Of a stretch of DNA of 64,000 nucleotides, positions 1-9,730 are shown piece after piece. The stretch lies in the NCBI GenBank assembly GCA_008711295.1, contig VUYV01000231.1:415302-479301 (forward strand), read 5' to 3'. The stretch's first letter is position 1; each line of letters starts with the position of its first letter. Origin of the DNA: Anarhynchus alexandrinus. Taxonomy: Eukaryota > Chordata > Aves > Charadriiformes > Charadriidae. A program made the position numbers and the translations under genes. The notes under the pieces are model-generated. The model ran no database searches. It was given only the letters and a program-made list of their open reading frames with translations, and was not told the DNA's origin.

Positions 1-1014
1 GTCAAGATAAGGACATGGAGAGATAACTCAGCAATTTCCGTCATGGGCAAAACAGACTCAACTTGGGGAAATTAATTTAATTTATTGCAAATCAAAATCA
101 GAATAGGATAATGAAAAATAAAACCAAATCTTCAAACACTTTCCCCCCAGCTCCACCTTCTTCCTGGGCTCAACTTCTCTCCTGAATTCTCTACCTCCTC
201 CCCTCAGATAGCACAGGGGGATGGGGAATGGGGTTTGTGGTCAGTTCATCACACATTGTCTCTGCTGCTTCTTCCTCCTCACACTCTTCCCCTGCTCCAG
301 CTTGGGGTCCCTCCCATGAGAGACAGTCCTCCACGAACTTCTCTAACATGGATCCTTCCCACGGGCTGCAGTTCTTCACCAACTGCTCCAGCGTAGGTCC
401 CTTCCATGGGCTGCAGTCCTTCAGGAACAGACTGCTCCAGCATGGGTTCCCTACGGGGTCACAAGTCCCGCCAGCAAACCTGCTCCAGGGTGGGCTCCTC
501 TCTCTATGGGTTCACAGGCCCTGCCAGGAGCCTGCTACAGCATGGGTTCTCCAGGGTTACAGCCTCCTTCAGGCATGCACCTACTCCAGCATGGGGTCCT
601 CCAAGGGCTACAGGTGGATATCTGCTCCACAGTGGACCTCCATGGGCTGCAAGGGGACAGCCTGCCTCACCATGGTCTTCACTGTGGGCTGCAGGGGAAT
701 CTCTGCTCCGGTGCCTAGAGCACCTCCTCCTGCTCCTTCTTCATTGACCTTGGTGTCTGCAGAGTTATTTCTCTTACATATTCTCACTCCTCTCCTGCTG
801 TTGCGCAGCAGTTTTTACCCCGTCTTAAATACGTTGTTATCGAAGAGCCACTACCACCATTGCTGATAGGCTCAGCCTTGGCCTGCAGCGGGTCTGTCTT
901 GGAGCTGGCTGACACTGGCTCTATTGGACATAGGGGAAGCTTCTAGCAGTTTCTCACAGAAGCCACCCCTGTAGCTTCCCCACTGCCAAAAACTTGCCAC
1001 ACAAACCCTATACA
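1..1014 (-). mobile_element. Avian endogenous retroviral LTR (partial, cut by window edge)
   Basis: This is a long terminal repeat of an avian endogenous retrovirus, recognised from its sequence style rather than by a database search. On the - strand it begins with TG at 1014, reading TGTATAGGGTTTG, and runs left past base 1, so the closing CA is outside the window. An AATAAA signal on the - strand lies at 86-81. The middle (292-720) is a degenerate tandem array. I see no gag, pol or env reading frame next to it, so it may be a solo LTR or the outer end of a longer provirus. Many CpG sites appear decayed to TpG or CpA, which suggests an old, silent copy. The class (ERVL-like or other) is not settled; orientation is moderately secure. 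Confidence 0.7.
292..720. repeat. Degenerate tandem array inside the LTR
   Basis: A motif close to CTGCTCCAGCATGGGT recurs at 292, 383, 432, 480, 532, 581, 622 and 703, usually followed by a copy of ATGGGCTGCAG or ACGGGCTGCAG. Spacing is about 40-90 bases and copies have diverged by substitution and small indels. Because the unit has few stop codons on the + strand, three overlapping + frames stay open (228-866, 406-747, 506-718). These frames look like a by-product of the repeat, not a gene. Confidence 0.75.
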
Positions 1015-4000
1015 TTAATCTACCCAGCTCCCCACAGGCCAGATGTTGGGAATAAGAGAGACCTCTGGCTACACCAGTCTTGGGGATACTTGATCATGTG
1101 ACATAAATCCACAGCATCAAAGAACGGACAAAGTACTTCAGTATTTTCACACCTGTTAAACTCATCAGTAAATTTATCACTCAATAAGTCGTGACATTAT
1201 AATGGTTGTGAGATTGATTCAGCTATGAAATATTCTGGCAATCTTCCAGCTGCCCTCTCTGCTTTGCACTCTGGCTGGATTGGCTGGTGTCTATCTGTGT
1301 TACCCGTTTGCTGCCCTGGGGTCAGAACTGTGCTATGGCCTTTAACTTTAAATATTAACATTCAATCACACTTGGCCCACTCATTTTTTCGATAGCTTAA
1401 TGCAATGATGAGCAGCATTGCCTCACCCTGGGCCTAACTGGAACCTACAATAACATCCTGGCCAGGCAATTCTCAACCTCTTTGTCCACCTGAAACCCCT
1501 CATAGTAGGATACCCTTTATCTCCCCTAGTGCCAAGTAGTTGCATCCGCAGCCCTGCAAAACTCACTCTCCAAAACCACATGAACAATAGATTCAGAACG
1601 AACTCTAAGTTCTGCCTTCACCTGCTAAGATCAAATCCTTCAAATGCCACTCTGCATCCTGGGGTGAAGAAAATATTTCTATATCCCACTCCCAAATATT
1701 TTCTCTTCATAGCATAGGCACGTGACAATACAGCAGCAGTTCTTTTTAAGAATAGTTTTTATCTTTTCAGTGATGGATAATATGCATTGAATGCAATTCA
1801 GATACTCAGTTTAATATAACATCTGTCATTAAAAAAAAAAATCACAATGTTGTCCGAGACAACTGCACAAAGCATAAATACACTGCCACAAGAAATGACT
1901 ATAAACAGCTTAAAATAAAACCAAGACTTGTTTGATAAAAATGTTACACATAAGTAGATGCTATGCACAAATTTAACTTTGTCTTAAGAAAAAGCCTAAT
2001 AATGTAGTGACCCTTAGCAACTGCAACATCTCAGAGACCCTGCCTTTCTGGCTGTTCCAAACAGTACCATATTTCCCCTCTCTGTTTTAGACTGTGTAAA
2101 GAACAGCAAGCAGCAAAGATTAGAGGCACACCATTCATCAGGCATTTTCATTCACTCTTCAGTCTATAATGTCTTCCATCTTTGTTCCTCACCTGTTTGG
2201 GTGAATAGCTTCCTGTCTTCCATTCAAATGCCCTGTAAAAGACATAATATAAATAAGGCCAACAGTATATTCCAAATGACAGGACTTGCACCCTAACAGT
2301 GTTGAAAAGTAACCCCCAAAGCAGATATTTGCCACTGCAGAATATTTTTGAAGGATCCCAGCATCAAGAATCTTTCAAGCCCAGTCCAGAATCGATCTTT
2401 CATGTTGATAAACCAGACTTTGAAAAAACTATGGAGAGATAATCCTTTGTCCCAAACAATTTCAAAGGCAAAGATATATATAGTAAAAAAAAAAGAAAGC
2501 AGGTCCTCTGAACAGCTTCAGTACAATTCAGAAATCATAATGGTGCAAAGTAGTCAGTAATGTTTTGTGATGTGGTAGGATTTATGACTCAGGGTAAAGC
2601 TCCTTCTTAAAAACCAGCTCACACCACCATGGCTACTGCACAAATCACAGACTCACCAACACTGGCACAGTTAGCTGATAACTAGCAGCACCTCAGGCTT
2701 GGCCCACTTCACAAGGCAATAGGATGAAAAGAGGCCAAGGTACTCAAGCACCTAACCCCTGATGATTTCAACACAAGAAATGGGTTCTAAGGTATTTGTC
2801 AAAGACCAAACAAGAAGATTATCACAGAGAAAAAACAAAAACAAAAACAAAAACAACAAAAAATGAACATGTTTTCTTGAGTTCCAGTCTAGGCCCATAA
2901 GGCCATCTTTCTTGTTTCATCTGCAGTGTACCTCTTAAAGAGAACTGGTTGGCTCTTTTGCCATGTTTTCTTCAGTACTGGAGTTAAGCACATATTTGGT
3001 TTATTTTTCCTTCCTTCAGGACAGAATTACAGAGCAATAATTTTGATTGCAAAAGAACTATTGTTCTAGTATGTAATGGACTGATGTAGTAAAAAGACAA
3101 AGGTATTTCAGGTGTAACCACAGTGAATAACTGAAAGACTAAAATACAAACCTTCTAGGCAAACCACACCAAGGCAAACATACTAATGAATGTTAATACA
3201 TGTAGGAAAGTAATAGTGCACTGAAAATGCACCCCGAGTCATTTTAATTTGCTCCAGCAATGCAAACCCACAAAGCCAGAAAAGCCCTGACTTTGTCTTC
3301 AGCATTGCCTCTAAAAGTCCCACAAAATATTCCATCCTACAGAGGAAGTCATACAACATGTGCAGGATTTATGCTAACATGCGCTACAGATGCTATATTT
3401 AGCAGAGAAGGGTAAAAATTCACTATTGCTCTGTCCTGTTGCAGAATGTTTCAATCCATAAAACACTGGGCACCTTGAACAACCCCCCCCCCCTTCCTGC
3501 ACCATCTACTTACAGACCAGTTCTTACCACTGTGTTGCTCCAGATTCACACCCAAATGGGGTTAAACAAATTAAGTCAAGTGCTCACCATTTGAGATACC
3601 TCTTTTTACTGGTGAAAATACATCTTCTAAACTAGTATATTTTTATATTAGATAGAACCACTGCTTCCACTAACAATACAGTATGCAAACCCACAAATAC
3701 TCCGTTTGTATCATTTAAACTTCATGAAAGGGTTTTTACATCATGACTGCTGGCAGTCACTCACACAGCAGACATCTGTGTGGTCAGGTATAAGGCAGAT
3801 AAGACAACAGTTCATTTTACAGACTGATCTTTAGTATATTAATCTTTAGTGCTGAAAGCCTCACAGGTTCGGTATTTACCCTGAGAGCATTATTTCCTTA
3901 TTTTGAAAGTTTAACAAAAAACGATTCGACTGTCTTGAATTAAGATGCAGTTTTCAAAAACAGCTTCTTGGAGAAAAATTAAAATAACATTGCTACAATG

Positions 4001-5483
4001 TCCCTCCATATGCATCAGAAGGATTAACTGTGAAGCTCAACATGAAATGCTCTGTATGGAGCATACATATTTAGAAGGCAAAACCCATAAGAGAGTTGCA
4101 GACGCTTGAAGTCTGCATTCTGTGAAGAAAGGGAGAACCTTTGAATGGATGTCAGTGGGCATCAGTCCACATCAAGTGCTTAAAGAAGGTTAAGAATTTA
4201 CACTACTCTAATTTCTTGAAGCAGCTCAAAAGGTACTTTCAGCTCCTTCCTCTTTTGAAGATAAGAGAGACCAGGAGTCTTATCAGGAGTCTGGTGATAT
4301 TAAGTTACATACATCTGGCTCCTGGAATCATATAAGGCACAGAAGCCTTACTAAAAATAATTACAGTCCTTACAATCATGGTAAAAAATCTAAAAACATG
4401 AGTGAAGTGCACCATGAAGGTTCAAAACCAAATGGCAAATAAAAGAAACAGAGAATGCCTTTAGTATCTTTCCATTCAACCTCATAATCCTGTGAGTCTG
4501 ACATGATTTCAGATTTGAGGTGGGCAACAACAGAAGTCACCATGCAAATTTAAAGTGATCCCATTGCACATATTACCTCCCCATGAAGTATATGAATTTA
4601 GCTGTATATCATAAGCAAGTTAGTTTTATTGTGATAGCTGTACTGTCAAGAAGATGACAGTGTTAATTGTTAAAGTTTAGGAGTGTATCAATATTTTGTA
4701 TATACCTTGTGATGAAATGTTAGAAACTGTACAAACGTGTCTCATTCTTTAGACACTGTGAGCACTGGAAAACAATGCACTATCTCCAAGGAAGGAAGTG
4801 ATTATCACTAGGAAGTGATAATTTGCTGAATATTCTTACGAATTGTTTGCAAAATTCTGCCACCAGAGGAACCTTTGATGCATTTTTACCCTGTCCTCAT
4901 TCCCTCTTGCTTCATGTTGGCGCTTCAGATGAGCACTGCTCCACAGGGCAATTACAGGAGCACACTAACACCAGTTCCAGCATAGCATAAAAGCACACAC
5001 AGAAAAAAAAGTTTTTCAAATGCCAGACAGGGGGACGTTATCACAGTTTTAATGTCCATAGTTAAGGCAAACAGTTCACCTCTTGTGATCGCTACCTTTT
5101 GATGACCAGACACTATTACACTAGGCTTTTTTAATAGCACTTCCTCTTTGCCAAGAAGAGTAAGGTCATGTCTGAAAATAATTTAAATTCTGTTTAGAAG
5201 TGCACAATCTATGGGTACCAACACATATTCCTCAAGCATCACACCACCGCTCAACCTGCATACAAGGCATCTTCTTTTCTTGTGGTGGTCCCTTCAGTAA
5301 CACTCTCATCTACTTCAAAACTGTAAGATTTTAGTATCCTACAGGAGATGTAGGATCCAACCCCTCCAGCTCCATGAGGCGGCACACTGGCTGGTGCTCC
5401 AGCCCAGCCCTTCTCAGCTTTGGAGGGGTTTAGCCTCACTTTTGCTACCTGTGATGCCTCTACCTCTATTCTCTAGGCTCCTT
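1015..5483. other. Intergenic DNA, no gene recognised
   Basis: AT-rich unique sequence upstream of CYCS. It contains an (AAAAAC)n tract at 2830-2863, an 11-base C run at 3483-3493 and a small hairpin at 4801-4822 (9-bp stem, 4-base loop). From mammalian gene order the 3' end of C7orf31 might lie on this side on the + strand, but no reading frame resembles it. The only protein-like stretch is an exon-like frame on the - strand at 4952-5171, described under findings. Confidence 0.6.
2830..2863. repeat. (AAAAAC)n simple repeat
   Basis: Four to five units of AAAAAC in a row, followed by an A-rich tail. No gene context. Confidence 0.9.
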
Positions 5484-5872
5484 TCATAGAATCGTAGAAT
5501 CATCTAGGTTGGAAGGGACCTTTAAGATCATCGAGTCCAACCATCAACCTAACACTGCCAAAAACACCAGTAAATCACGTCCCTAAGCACCACGTCTACC
5601 TGTCTTTTAAATACCTCCAGGGATGACGATTCCACTACTTCCCTGGGCAGCCTGGTACAATGCTCGATAATCCTTTCAGTGAAGAAATTTTTCCTAATAA
5701 TTAGGAATTTTCCTAATATCCATCCTAATTAATCTAAACCTCCCCTGGTGTAATTTGAGGCCATTTCCTCTTGTCCTATGACTTGTTACTTGGGAGAAGA
5801 GGTCGACCCCCACCTCGCTACAACCTCCTTTCAGGTAGCTGTAGAGGGCGATAAGGTCTCCCCTGAGCCTCC

Positions 5873-6255
5873 ATCTGCATCATGCTCAGTATAAAAGCTG
5901 ATGGATCAAAGGGTCAGCCCTCTTCCTTCAATGGCCGACGTCTGAGGAGGACTCCGTNNNNNNNNNNNNNNNNNNNNNNNNNNNNNNNNNNNNNNNNNNN
6001 NNNNNNNNNNNNNNNNNNNNNNNNNNNNNNNNNNNNNNNNNNNNNNNNNNNNNNNNNNNNNNNNNNNNNNNNNNNNNNNNNNNNNNNNNNNNNNNNNNNN
6101 NNNNNNNNNNNNNNNNNNNNNNNNNNNNNNNNNNNNNNNNNNNNNNNNNNNNNNNNNNNNNNNNNNNNNNNNNNTGAAGAGGGGTAGAGGGGAGCATCTG
6201 TCAGTCCCATCTGGGGTCCCCCAGGTCCCCAGTAGCCGATTTGGCCTAAACCACG
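5873..6255. other. Insertion inside the CR1 copy, containing the assembly gap
   Basis: CR1 sequence stops near 5872 and resumes near 6250-6256, and the flanks would join to a normal CR1 if the middle were removed. The inserted left part has a TATAAAAG box (5890-5897) and the right part is GC-rich. A TATA box in a CR1-nested insert suggests a small LTR, but the centre is unread, so the identity is open. I could not define a target-site duplication. Confidence 0.5.
5958..6174. other. Assembly gap (217 N)
   Basis: An unbroken run of 217 N. Reading frames that cross it have no meaning. It lies about 450 bases upstream of the nearest core promoter motif of CYCS, so distal promoter sequence could be missing. 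Confidence 1.
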
Positions 6256-6507
6256 ACAACAACCCCAGCTCCCTCAGCCGCTCCTCACAGGACATATGCT
6301 CCAGACCCCTCACCAGCTTCGTTGCCCTTCAGACAGGTTTTAGAACTCGAGGACACGTACGGCGCGGGGCGGCACTCAGCTCGGCGCCACCTCACTAAGC
6401 CGCCTCACGGCGCCTCGCCTCGCCTCACCTCACCGCCGGAAGGTACCAGAAACCGCCGGCGGCAACGGCTGCCACCGACCCGGGGGGGGGGAGGCGGGGC
6501 TCCCGGC

Positions 6508-6515
6508 TACGTCAC
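6508..6515 (+). promoter_or_regulatory. CRE-like site
   Basis: TACGTCAC, one base different from the core of a CREB/ATF element. It lies just after a 10-base G run (6482-6491). It is weaker evidence than the proximal site at 6770. Confidence 0.4.
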
Positions 6516-6618
6516 GACCCGGGCCCCGCCCACCGCGCCGCCACGCGGCCGCCCGAACCGCCCGCTGCGGTGACAGCTCGCTCGCGGCGCCGCGCGACCC
6601 TTGCTTCGCCTTCCGCTG

Positions 6619-6630
6619 TGCGCATGCGCA
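6619..6630. promoter_or_regulatory. NRF-1 binding site
   Basis: TGCGCATGCGCA, a perfect 12-base palindrome matching the NRF-1 consensus. NRF-1 is the classic activator of mammalian somatic cytochrome c and other respiratory genes, so the site fits the gene downstream. It lies about 290 bases before the estimated start of transcription. Confidence 0.85.
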
Positions 6631-6769
6631 CGGAACCCGACCCCACTCCCGCACGCCGCGTCGCTCCCTACGTACCGGCGTTACGTCTGACGCCATTCCG
6701 CAGGGAGGGGGAGGGGGAAGCAACCGGGTGCCCGCCACCCGCAACCTACCCCGCTAGCCTGCAGCGCCG

Positions 6770-6777
6770 TGACGTCC
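6770..6777 (+). promoter_or_regulatory. CRE half-site
   Basis: TGACGTCC contains the TGACG half-site bound by CREB/ATF factors. Mammalian cytochrome c promoters also carry CREs together with an NRF-1 site, so the pairing supports function. Confidence 0.55.
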
Positions 6778-6800
6778 ACCTTGGCGGACAGGCGTCGCAA

Positions 6801-6834
6801 CCAATCAGAGGTCCACGGGGCGGCACTTGATTGG
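6801..6834. promoter_or_regulatory. CCAAT box and inverted CCAAT box
   Basis: CCAATCAG at 6801-6808 and ATTGG at 6830-6834 (a CCAAT box on the other strand). Both are about 80-110 bases before the estimated start of transcription, a normal distance for NF-Y sites. Confidence 0.7.
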
Positions 6835-6848
6835 TTGAGGCGTGGGAA

Positions 6849-6858
6849 GGGGCGGGCC
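6849..6858 (+). promoter_or_regulatory. GC box (Sp1-type)
   Basis: GGGGCGGGCC, a good Sp1-family site close to the estimated transcription start. No TATA box is visible between here and the first exon. Confidence 0.65.
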
Positions 6859-6904
6859 GAGTGCCGGCGTGACTTGGTTGCAGTAACACCGGCTTACATA
6901 GGGC

Positions 6905-7008
6905 GGAGTACGGCGTGTCCTTGGGCTCAGACGCCGGACAGTGCGGGAGTTACCGGGGCTGCGGTCACCGCCGTGGGCGCAGCGTCAGCGGGGCGGCCAG
7001 CCAGACAG
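6905..7008 (+). other. CYCS: CYCS untranslated exon 1 (start approximate)
   Basis: The exon is inferred from the promoter elements just upstream and from a consensus donor, GACAG|GTGCGG, at 7008/7009. The start is an estimate. The exon contains no ATG, so the leader has no upstream ORF. An untranslated first exon separated from the coding exons is the known arrangement of vertebrate somatic cytochrome c genes. It would join to the acceptor at 8111/8112, giving an intron of about 1.1 kb. Other donors in the GC-rich stretch up to about 7110 cannot be excluded. Confidence 0.6.
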
Positions 7009-7117
7009 GTGCGGGCAGCAGCCGGCGGGGCAGGCGCGGCCTGGCCCTGGGCCCGACTCGGCATGGGCCGGGCGCCGCGGCCCGGCGGGACCGTTAGCTC
7101 GGAGCGGGTGGTGAGGC

Positions 7118-7136
7118 GGGCGGGCAGGCGGGTGGG
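7118..7136 (+). other. G-quadruplex motif in CYCS intron 1
   Basis: Four GGG tracts at 7118, 7122, 7130 and 7134 with loops of 1, 5 and 1 bases satisfy the usual G3 quadruplex pattern. A GGAC tandem run follows directly (about 7141-7153). Confidence 0.6.
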
Positions 7137-8119
7137 TGAGGGACGGACGGACGGAGTGGGGCGGGCGGCGCTCTTGTCTGTCCTGAGAGCGCGATTGCCG
7201 CCTCCGTGGGCCGGGACGCGGGAGCCCGGCGCCGCGGCCTAAGGAGGCGACCGAGGTGGGGCGGAAGGTCACCGCAGGGCCTAGTGGCCCTACCTCGGGC
7301 AGCTGCAGCCGGGAGGCCCGGAGGGATGGGGGGATGGGGGCGGACGGACTCGTCCTGCCCGAGCTCTGGCGGCGGCCCCTCGAGGTCGGGGGCGGCCCGG
7401 CGTGGCCTAGTCCCCGCGCCCTTGCGGGGTGAGGACTCCGGCTCCGGGGTCGGGCCAGGGTCGCGCCGGTTGCTTGGAGAGTCCCCCCGGCGCCGGGAGG
7501 CTGCTCCTCGCCTCAAGGTCAGGCCCCGCCGGGGTAGAGCCGGAGCCGGGAGGTGCGGTTGCCCTTGGGGTGCTTTGACCACGCCACGTACGAGTGGCAT
7601 TGGTGCCGGCGGGCGGCACGCCGGCTGGTGGCGAGGGGGGATCGGGCCGGCTCTGTGCCTGCCGCCCTCCCCTCCTTCCAAGGTGGTGTGGTGGGGTGGT
7701 GCGCTTTTCCAGTTGAAAAGGAAGAACACGCAAACAGTCCTGTCCCTTTACGCAAGGTTATTCACGGCTAGGAAACTTTCCTATTATAGATGTACAAGCT
7801 ATATATGGAAGTCTCTTTTAATGTACTCTTCAAAAATTATGTCTATACTGTTTAAATGCTGTGGGGCAATTACTTTGGCTGAGGGCAGCGTTTCCTGCTT
7901 TTCAAGCATATTTATCACCTTGATACTTTTTATGTAGTCTAATGATTCTATGCTAATCTTCAAACCCAGGAGCTATAGTTTGTGGATAGAAAGTGTGCTG
8001 GAGAATTACTAGACTGATGGGCCATATATATGGTTTTGTAAACCAACAGGACGCTTTGAGTAGGTGACCTTGAAATTGCAATACTGACCTCTGTGTGTGT
8101 TCTTGGTCTAGTACTGAAA

Positions 8120-8606
8120 ATGGGAGATATTGAGAAGGGCAAGAAGATCTTTGTCCAGAAATGTTCCCAGTGCCATACAGTTGAAAAGGGAGGCAAGCAC
8201 AAGACTGGACCCAACCTGAATGGCCTATTTGGACGCAAGACTGGACAAGCTGAGGGCTTCTCTTACACGGATGCTAATAAGAATAAAGGTAAGCTTAAAG
8301 GTGTTCTTATGAGTTACTAGGGACAAAAATACTCAGTTGTTGGCGATAGTTCTAGAAGTGTTGATATCTGCCCAGAAGTAAAATAACATGGAGAAAAAGA
8401 CTATAGATATTTTTTGTTATTTTAAAGTCACTAACCATCTTTTTATCTTCTCTCTAGGAATCACCTGGGGTGAGGATACTCTGATGGAGTATTTGGAAAA
8501 TCCAAAGAAGTATATCCCAGGAACAAAGATGATTTTTGCGGGTATTAAGAAGAAGTCTGAGAGAGCAGACTTAATAGCATACCTCAAAGATGCCACTTCA
8601 AAGTAA
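8120..8606 (+). CDS. CYCS: Cytochrome c, somatic (two coding exons 8120-8288 and 8458-8606)
   Basis: This gene encodes cytochrome c, the heme protein of the mitochondrial intermembrane space that carries electrons from complex III to complex IV and activates APAF1 when released in apoptosis. Joining 8120-8288 to 8458-8606 gives 105 codons including Met, the normal vertebrate length. The intron (8289-8457) has AAAG|GTAAGC and TCTCTAG|GA borders and splits the Gly56 codon, as in other vertebrate genes. Counting from Gly1, the heme motif CSQCH is at 14-18, the axial ligand Met80 lies in IPGTKMIF, and the lysines at 72, 86 and 87 for partner docking are present. ATG 8120 has A at -3 and G at +4 and lies 8 bases after the acceptor. 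There is no cleavable presequence, as expected. One oddity is Asn at position 33, where the well-known bird proteins have His; position 92 is Ala. An intron-containing intact frame excludes a processed pseudogene. Confidence 0.98.
8289..8457 (+). other. CYCS: CYCS intron 2
   Basis: A 169-base intron with a GTAAGC donor and a polypyrimidine tract ending TTATCTTCTCTCTAG. It interrupts codon 56 after its first base (G|GA). Confidence 0.95.
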
Positions 8607-9730
8607 AAGTTATCTGCTGCCTTATTTATTTCACAAAGGAGATGGAAATGGAAATGTCTGTGATGAGATTGGTTTTTAAACTTTCTATTTTCACATGTAC
8701 TGTGTCTAACCTTAAAATCTGTCTCACCCATCAAATACGGTGGGTCACTGGTGTACACGCTTGTTTGGCAGCCATTAACTTAATGGAAACTATGTAATTG
8801 GGTTGATTTAAATTACTATAATGTTCAGTCATTCTTGATCATAGAATTAAAAAAAATAACCATTTCCTGCCTCTTCGTTGTTTAAAAAAAAATCTAATAA
8901 TCAAATGAGTAATCATCAACAGCATAATAGCTTTGATAGCCCAACTCTTCCAGATTAAAAAGCAGGGTGGTTTTTGGCATCTTCCACCATACATCTTCTG
9001 TTACATAACTTTTAAGATTTTAAAAAAAAAAGGCTAAAAAAAAAACCCAAGATAATATTTTTCTAAATTTAATCAGTGCTAGGTGTTGTGGTATATATTA
9101 ATCTGTCTAAAGCTTGCAATAAGAATGCATTTCATCTGACTTAAGTACTATTTGTGAAATGGCAGTTGTGCCCAGCCACTTTTCTTTTATCTAGGGGAAG
9201 CATGTTACCTAACTTACCCAGACTTTGACAGCTGCATGCACCAGTAGAGTATAACTCCCCTTCAGAAACATCTTCAAATTTTTACATAGTATTGAAGCCT
9301 TTTGTTCAGTAAATCTTCTGAAAACAGCCATTCTTGGTGTAATGAATAGAACAGAAAAACATCCTGTTCTGGAAATACAAGTGCTAAAGACCAAACTGAG
9401 AGTTATTAAATCTCCTTAATTCAGCAGAAGCGTTCACCTAAAATCTGTTACAGGCAATTTCAGATGAAGGGGTACAAGAATGAATGCGCTGGTAGACTAA
9501 AAGGAAACAGTCTTCCTCTGTGCCTGGCTGTAGCTGATGTCATTACTTCTGAAAGTTCTGTTTCGCACAGTGTAAAGCGGTATTTTTAATGTTTTAACTG
9601 CATTTTTTTCATACGAAGTGAATTGTTCAGATGAATGTATTTACTGTGTACCAACAGTAAGGCATAACTCAGAGCAATCAATACTGTAAATTAAAAAAAT
9701 TAAAAGTCTTGTTTGCTGTATGTGTCTGAA
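8607..9730 (+). other. CYCS: CYCS 3' UTR (end approximate)
   Basis: AT-rich sequence after the stop codon with two good polyadenylation regions. The proximal one is ATTAAA at 8846-8851 with a T/G-rich stretch at 8871-8883. The distal one is a pair of ATTAAA signals at 9690-9695 and 9699-9704, followed by a GT-rich stretch at 9708-9730. Rodent cytochrome c genes give several mRNA lengths through alternative polyadenylation, and this arrangement would give about 0.7 and 1.5 kb mRNAs. No AATAAA is seen close by, so a still longer UTR is possible. Confidence 0.55.

Larger units (their letters stand above)
5484..6330 (-). mobile_element. CR1 LINE fragment, interrupted
   Basis: A CR1 non-LTR retrotransposon with its 3' end at the low coordinate: the + strand starts with the reverse complement of the CR1 tail (TCATAGAATCGTAGAATCAT) and continues with the conserved GGTTGGAAGGGACC. 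On the - strand, after the interruption, the right end encodes [17 protein letters not shown], which fits the C-terminal part of CR1 ORF2. The copy is 5'-truncated at about 6330 and its frame is decayed, including a duplicated TTCCTAAT stretch near 5690-5720. It is split by an insertion (about 5873-6255). Its right edge is directly next to the CYCS CpG island. Confidence 0.9.
6340..7560 (+). promoter_or_regulatory. CYCS: CpG island and promoter region of CYCS
   Basis: A sharp rise in G+C and CpG density between about 6340 and 7560 marks a housekeeping promoter. It holds a perfect NRF-1 palindrome, CRE-like sites, a CCAAT box and its inverted partner, and a GC box, in the order expected for a nuclear respiratory gene. 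Transcription probably begins near 6905-6925. A GC-rich cluster with a G-quadruplex motif (7118-7136) lies in the first intron. A GGTGAG donor-like site on the - strand near 6435 leaves room for a divergent transcript, but no gene is supported on that side. Confidence 0.85.

Noticed and set aside
228..866. 212-codon + strand frame
   Set aside because: It lies in the tandem array of an LTR on the other strand and reflects repeat composition. Two other + frames are open across the same bases.
1015..5483. 3' part of C7orf31, expected from mammalian gene order
   Set aside because: No reading frame on the + strand resembles it; it is probably further upstream.
5882..6313. Frames crossing the N run
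   Set aside because: They are artificial. Only the CR1-derived end on the - strand is meaningful.
6322..7937. Long frames on both strands in the first CpG island
   Set aside because: GC-rich DNA has few stop codons. All frames are Arg, Pro, Gly and Ala rich, and the region is the promoter, first exon and intron of CYCS.
8417..8758. 113-codon - strand frame
   Set aside because: It is the antisense shadow of CYCS coding exon 3 and its 3' UTR.
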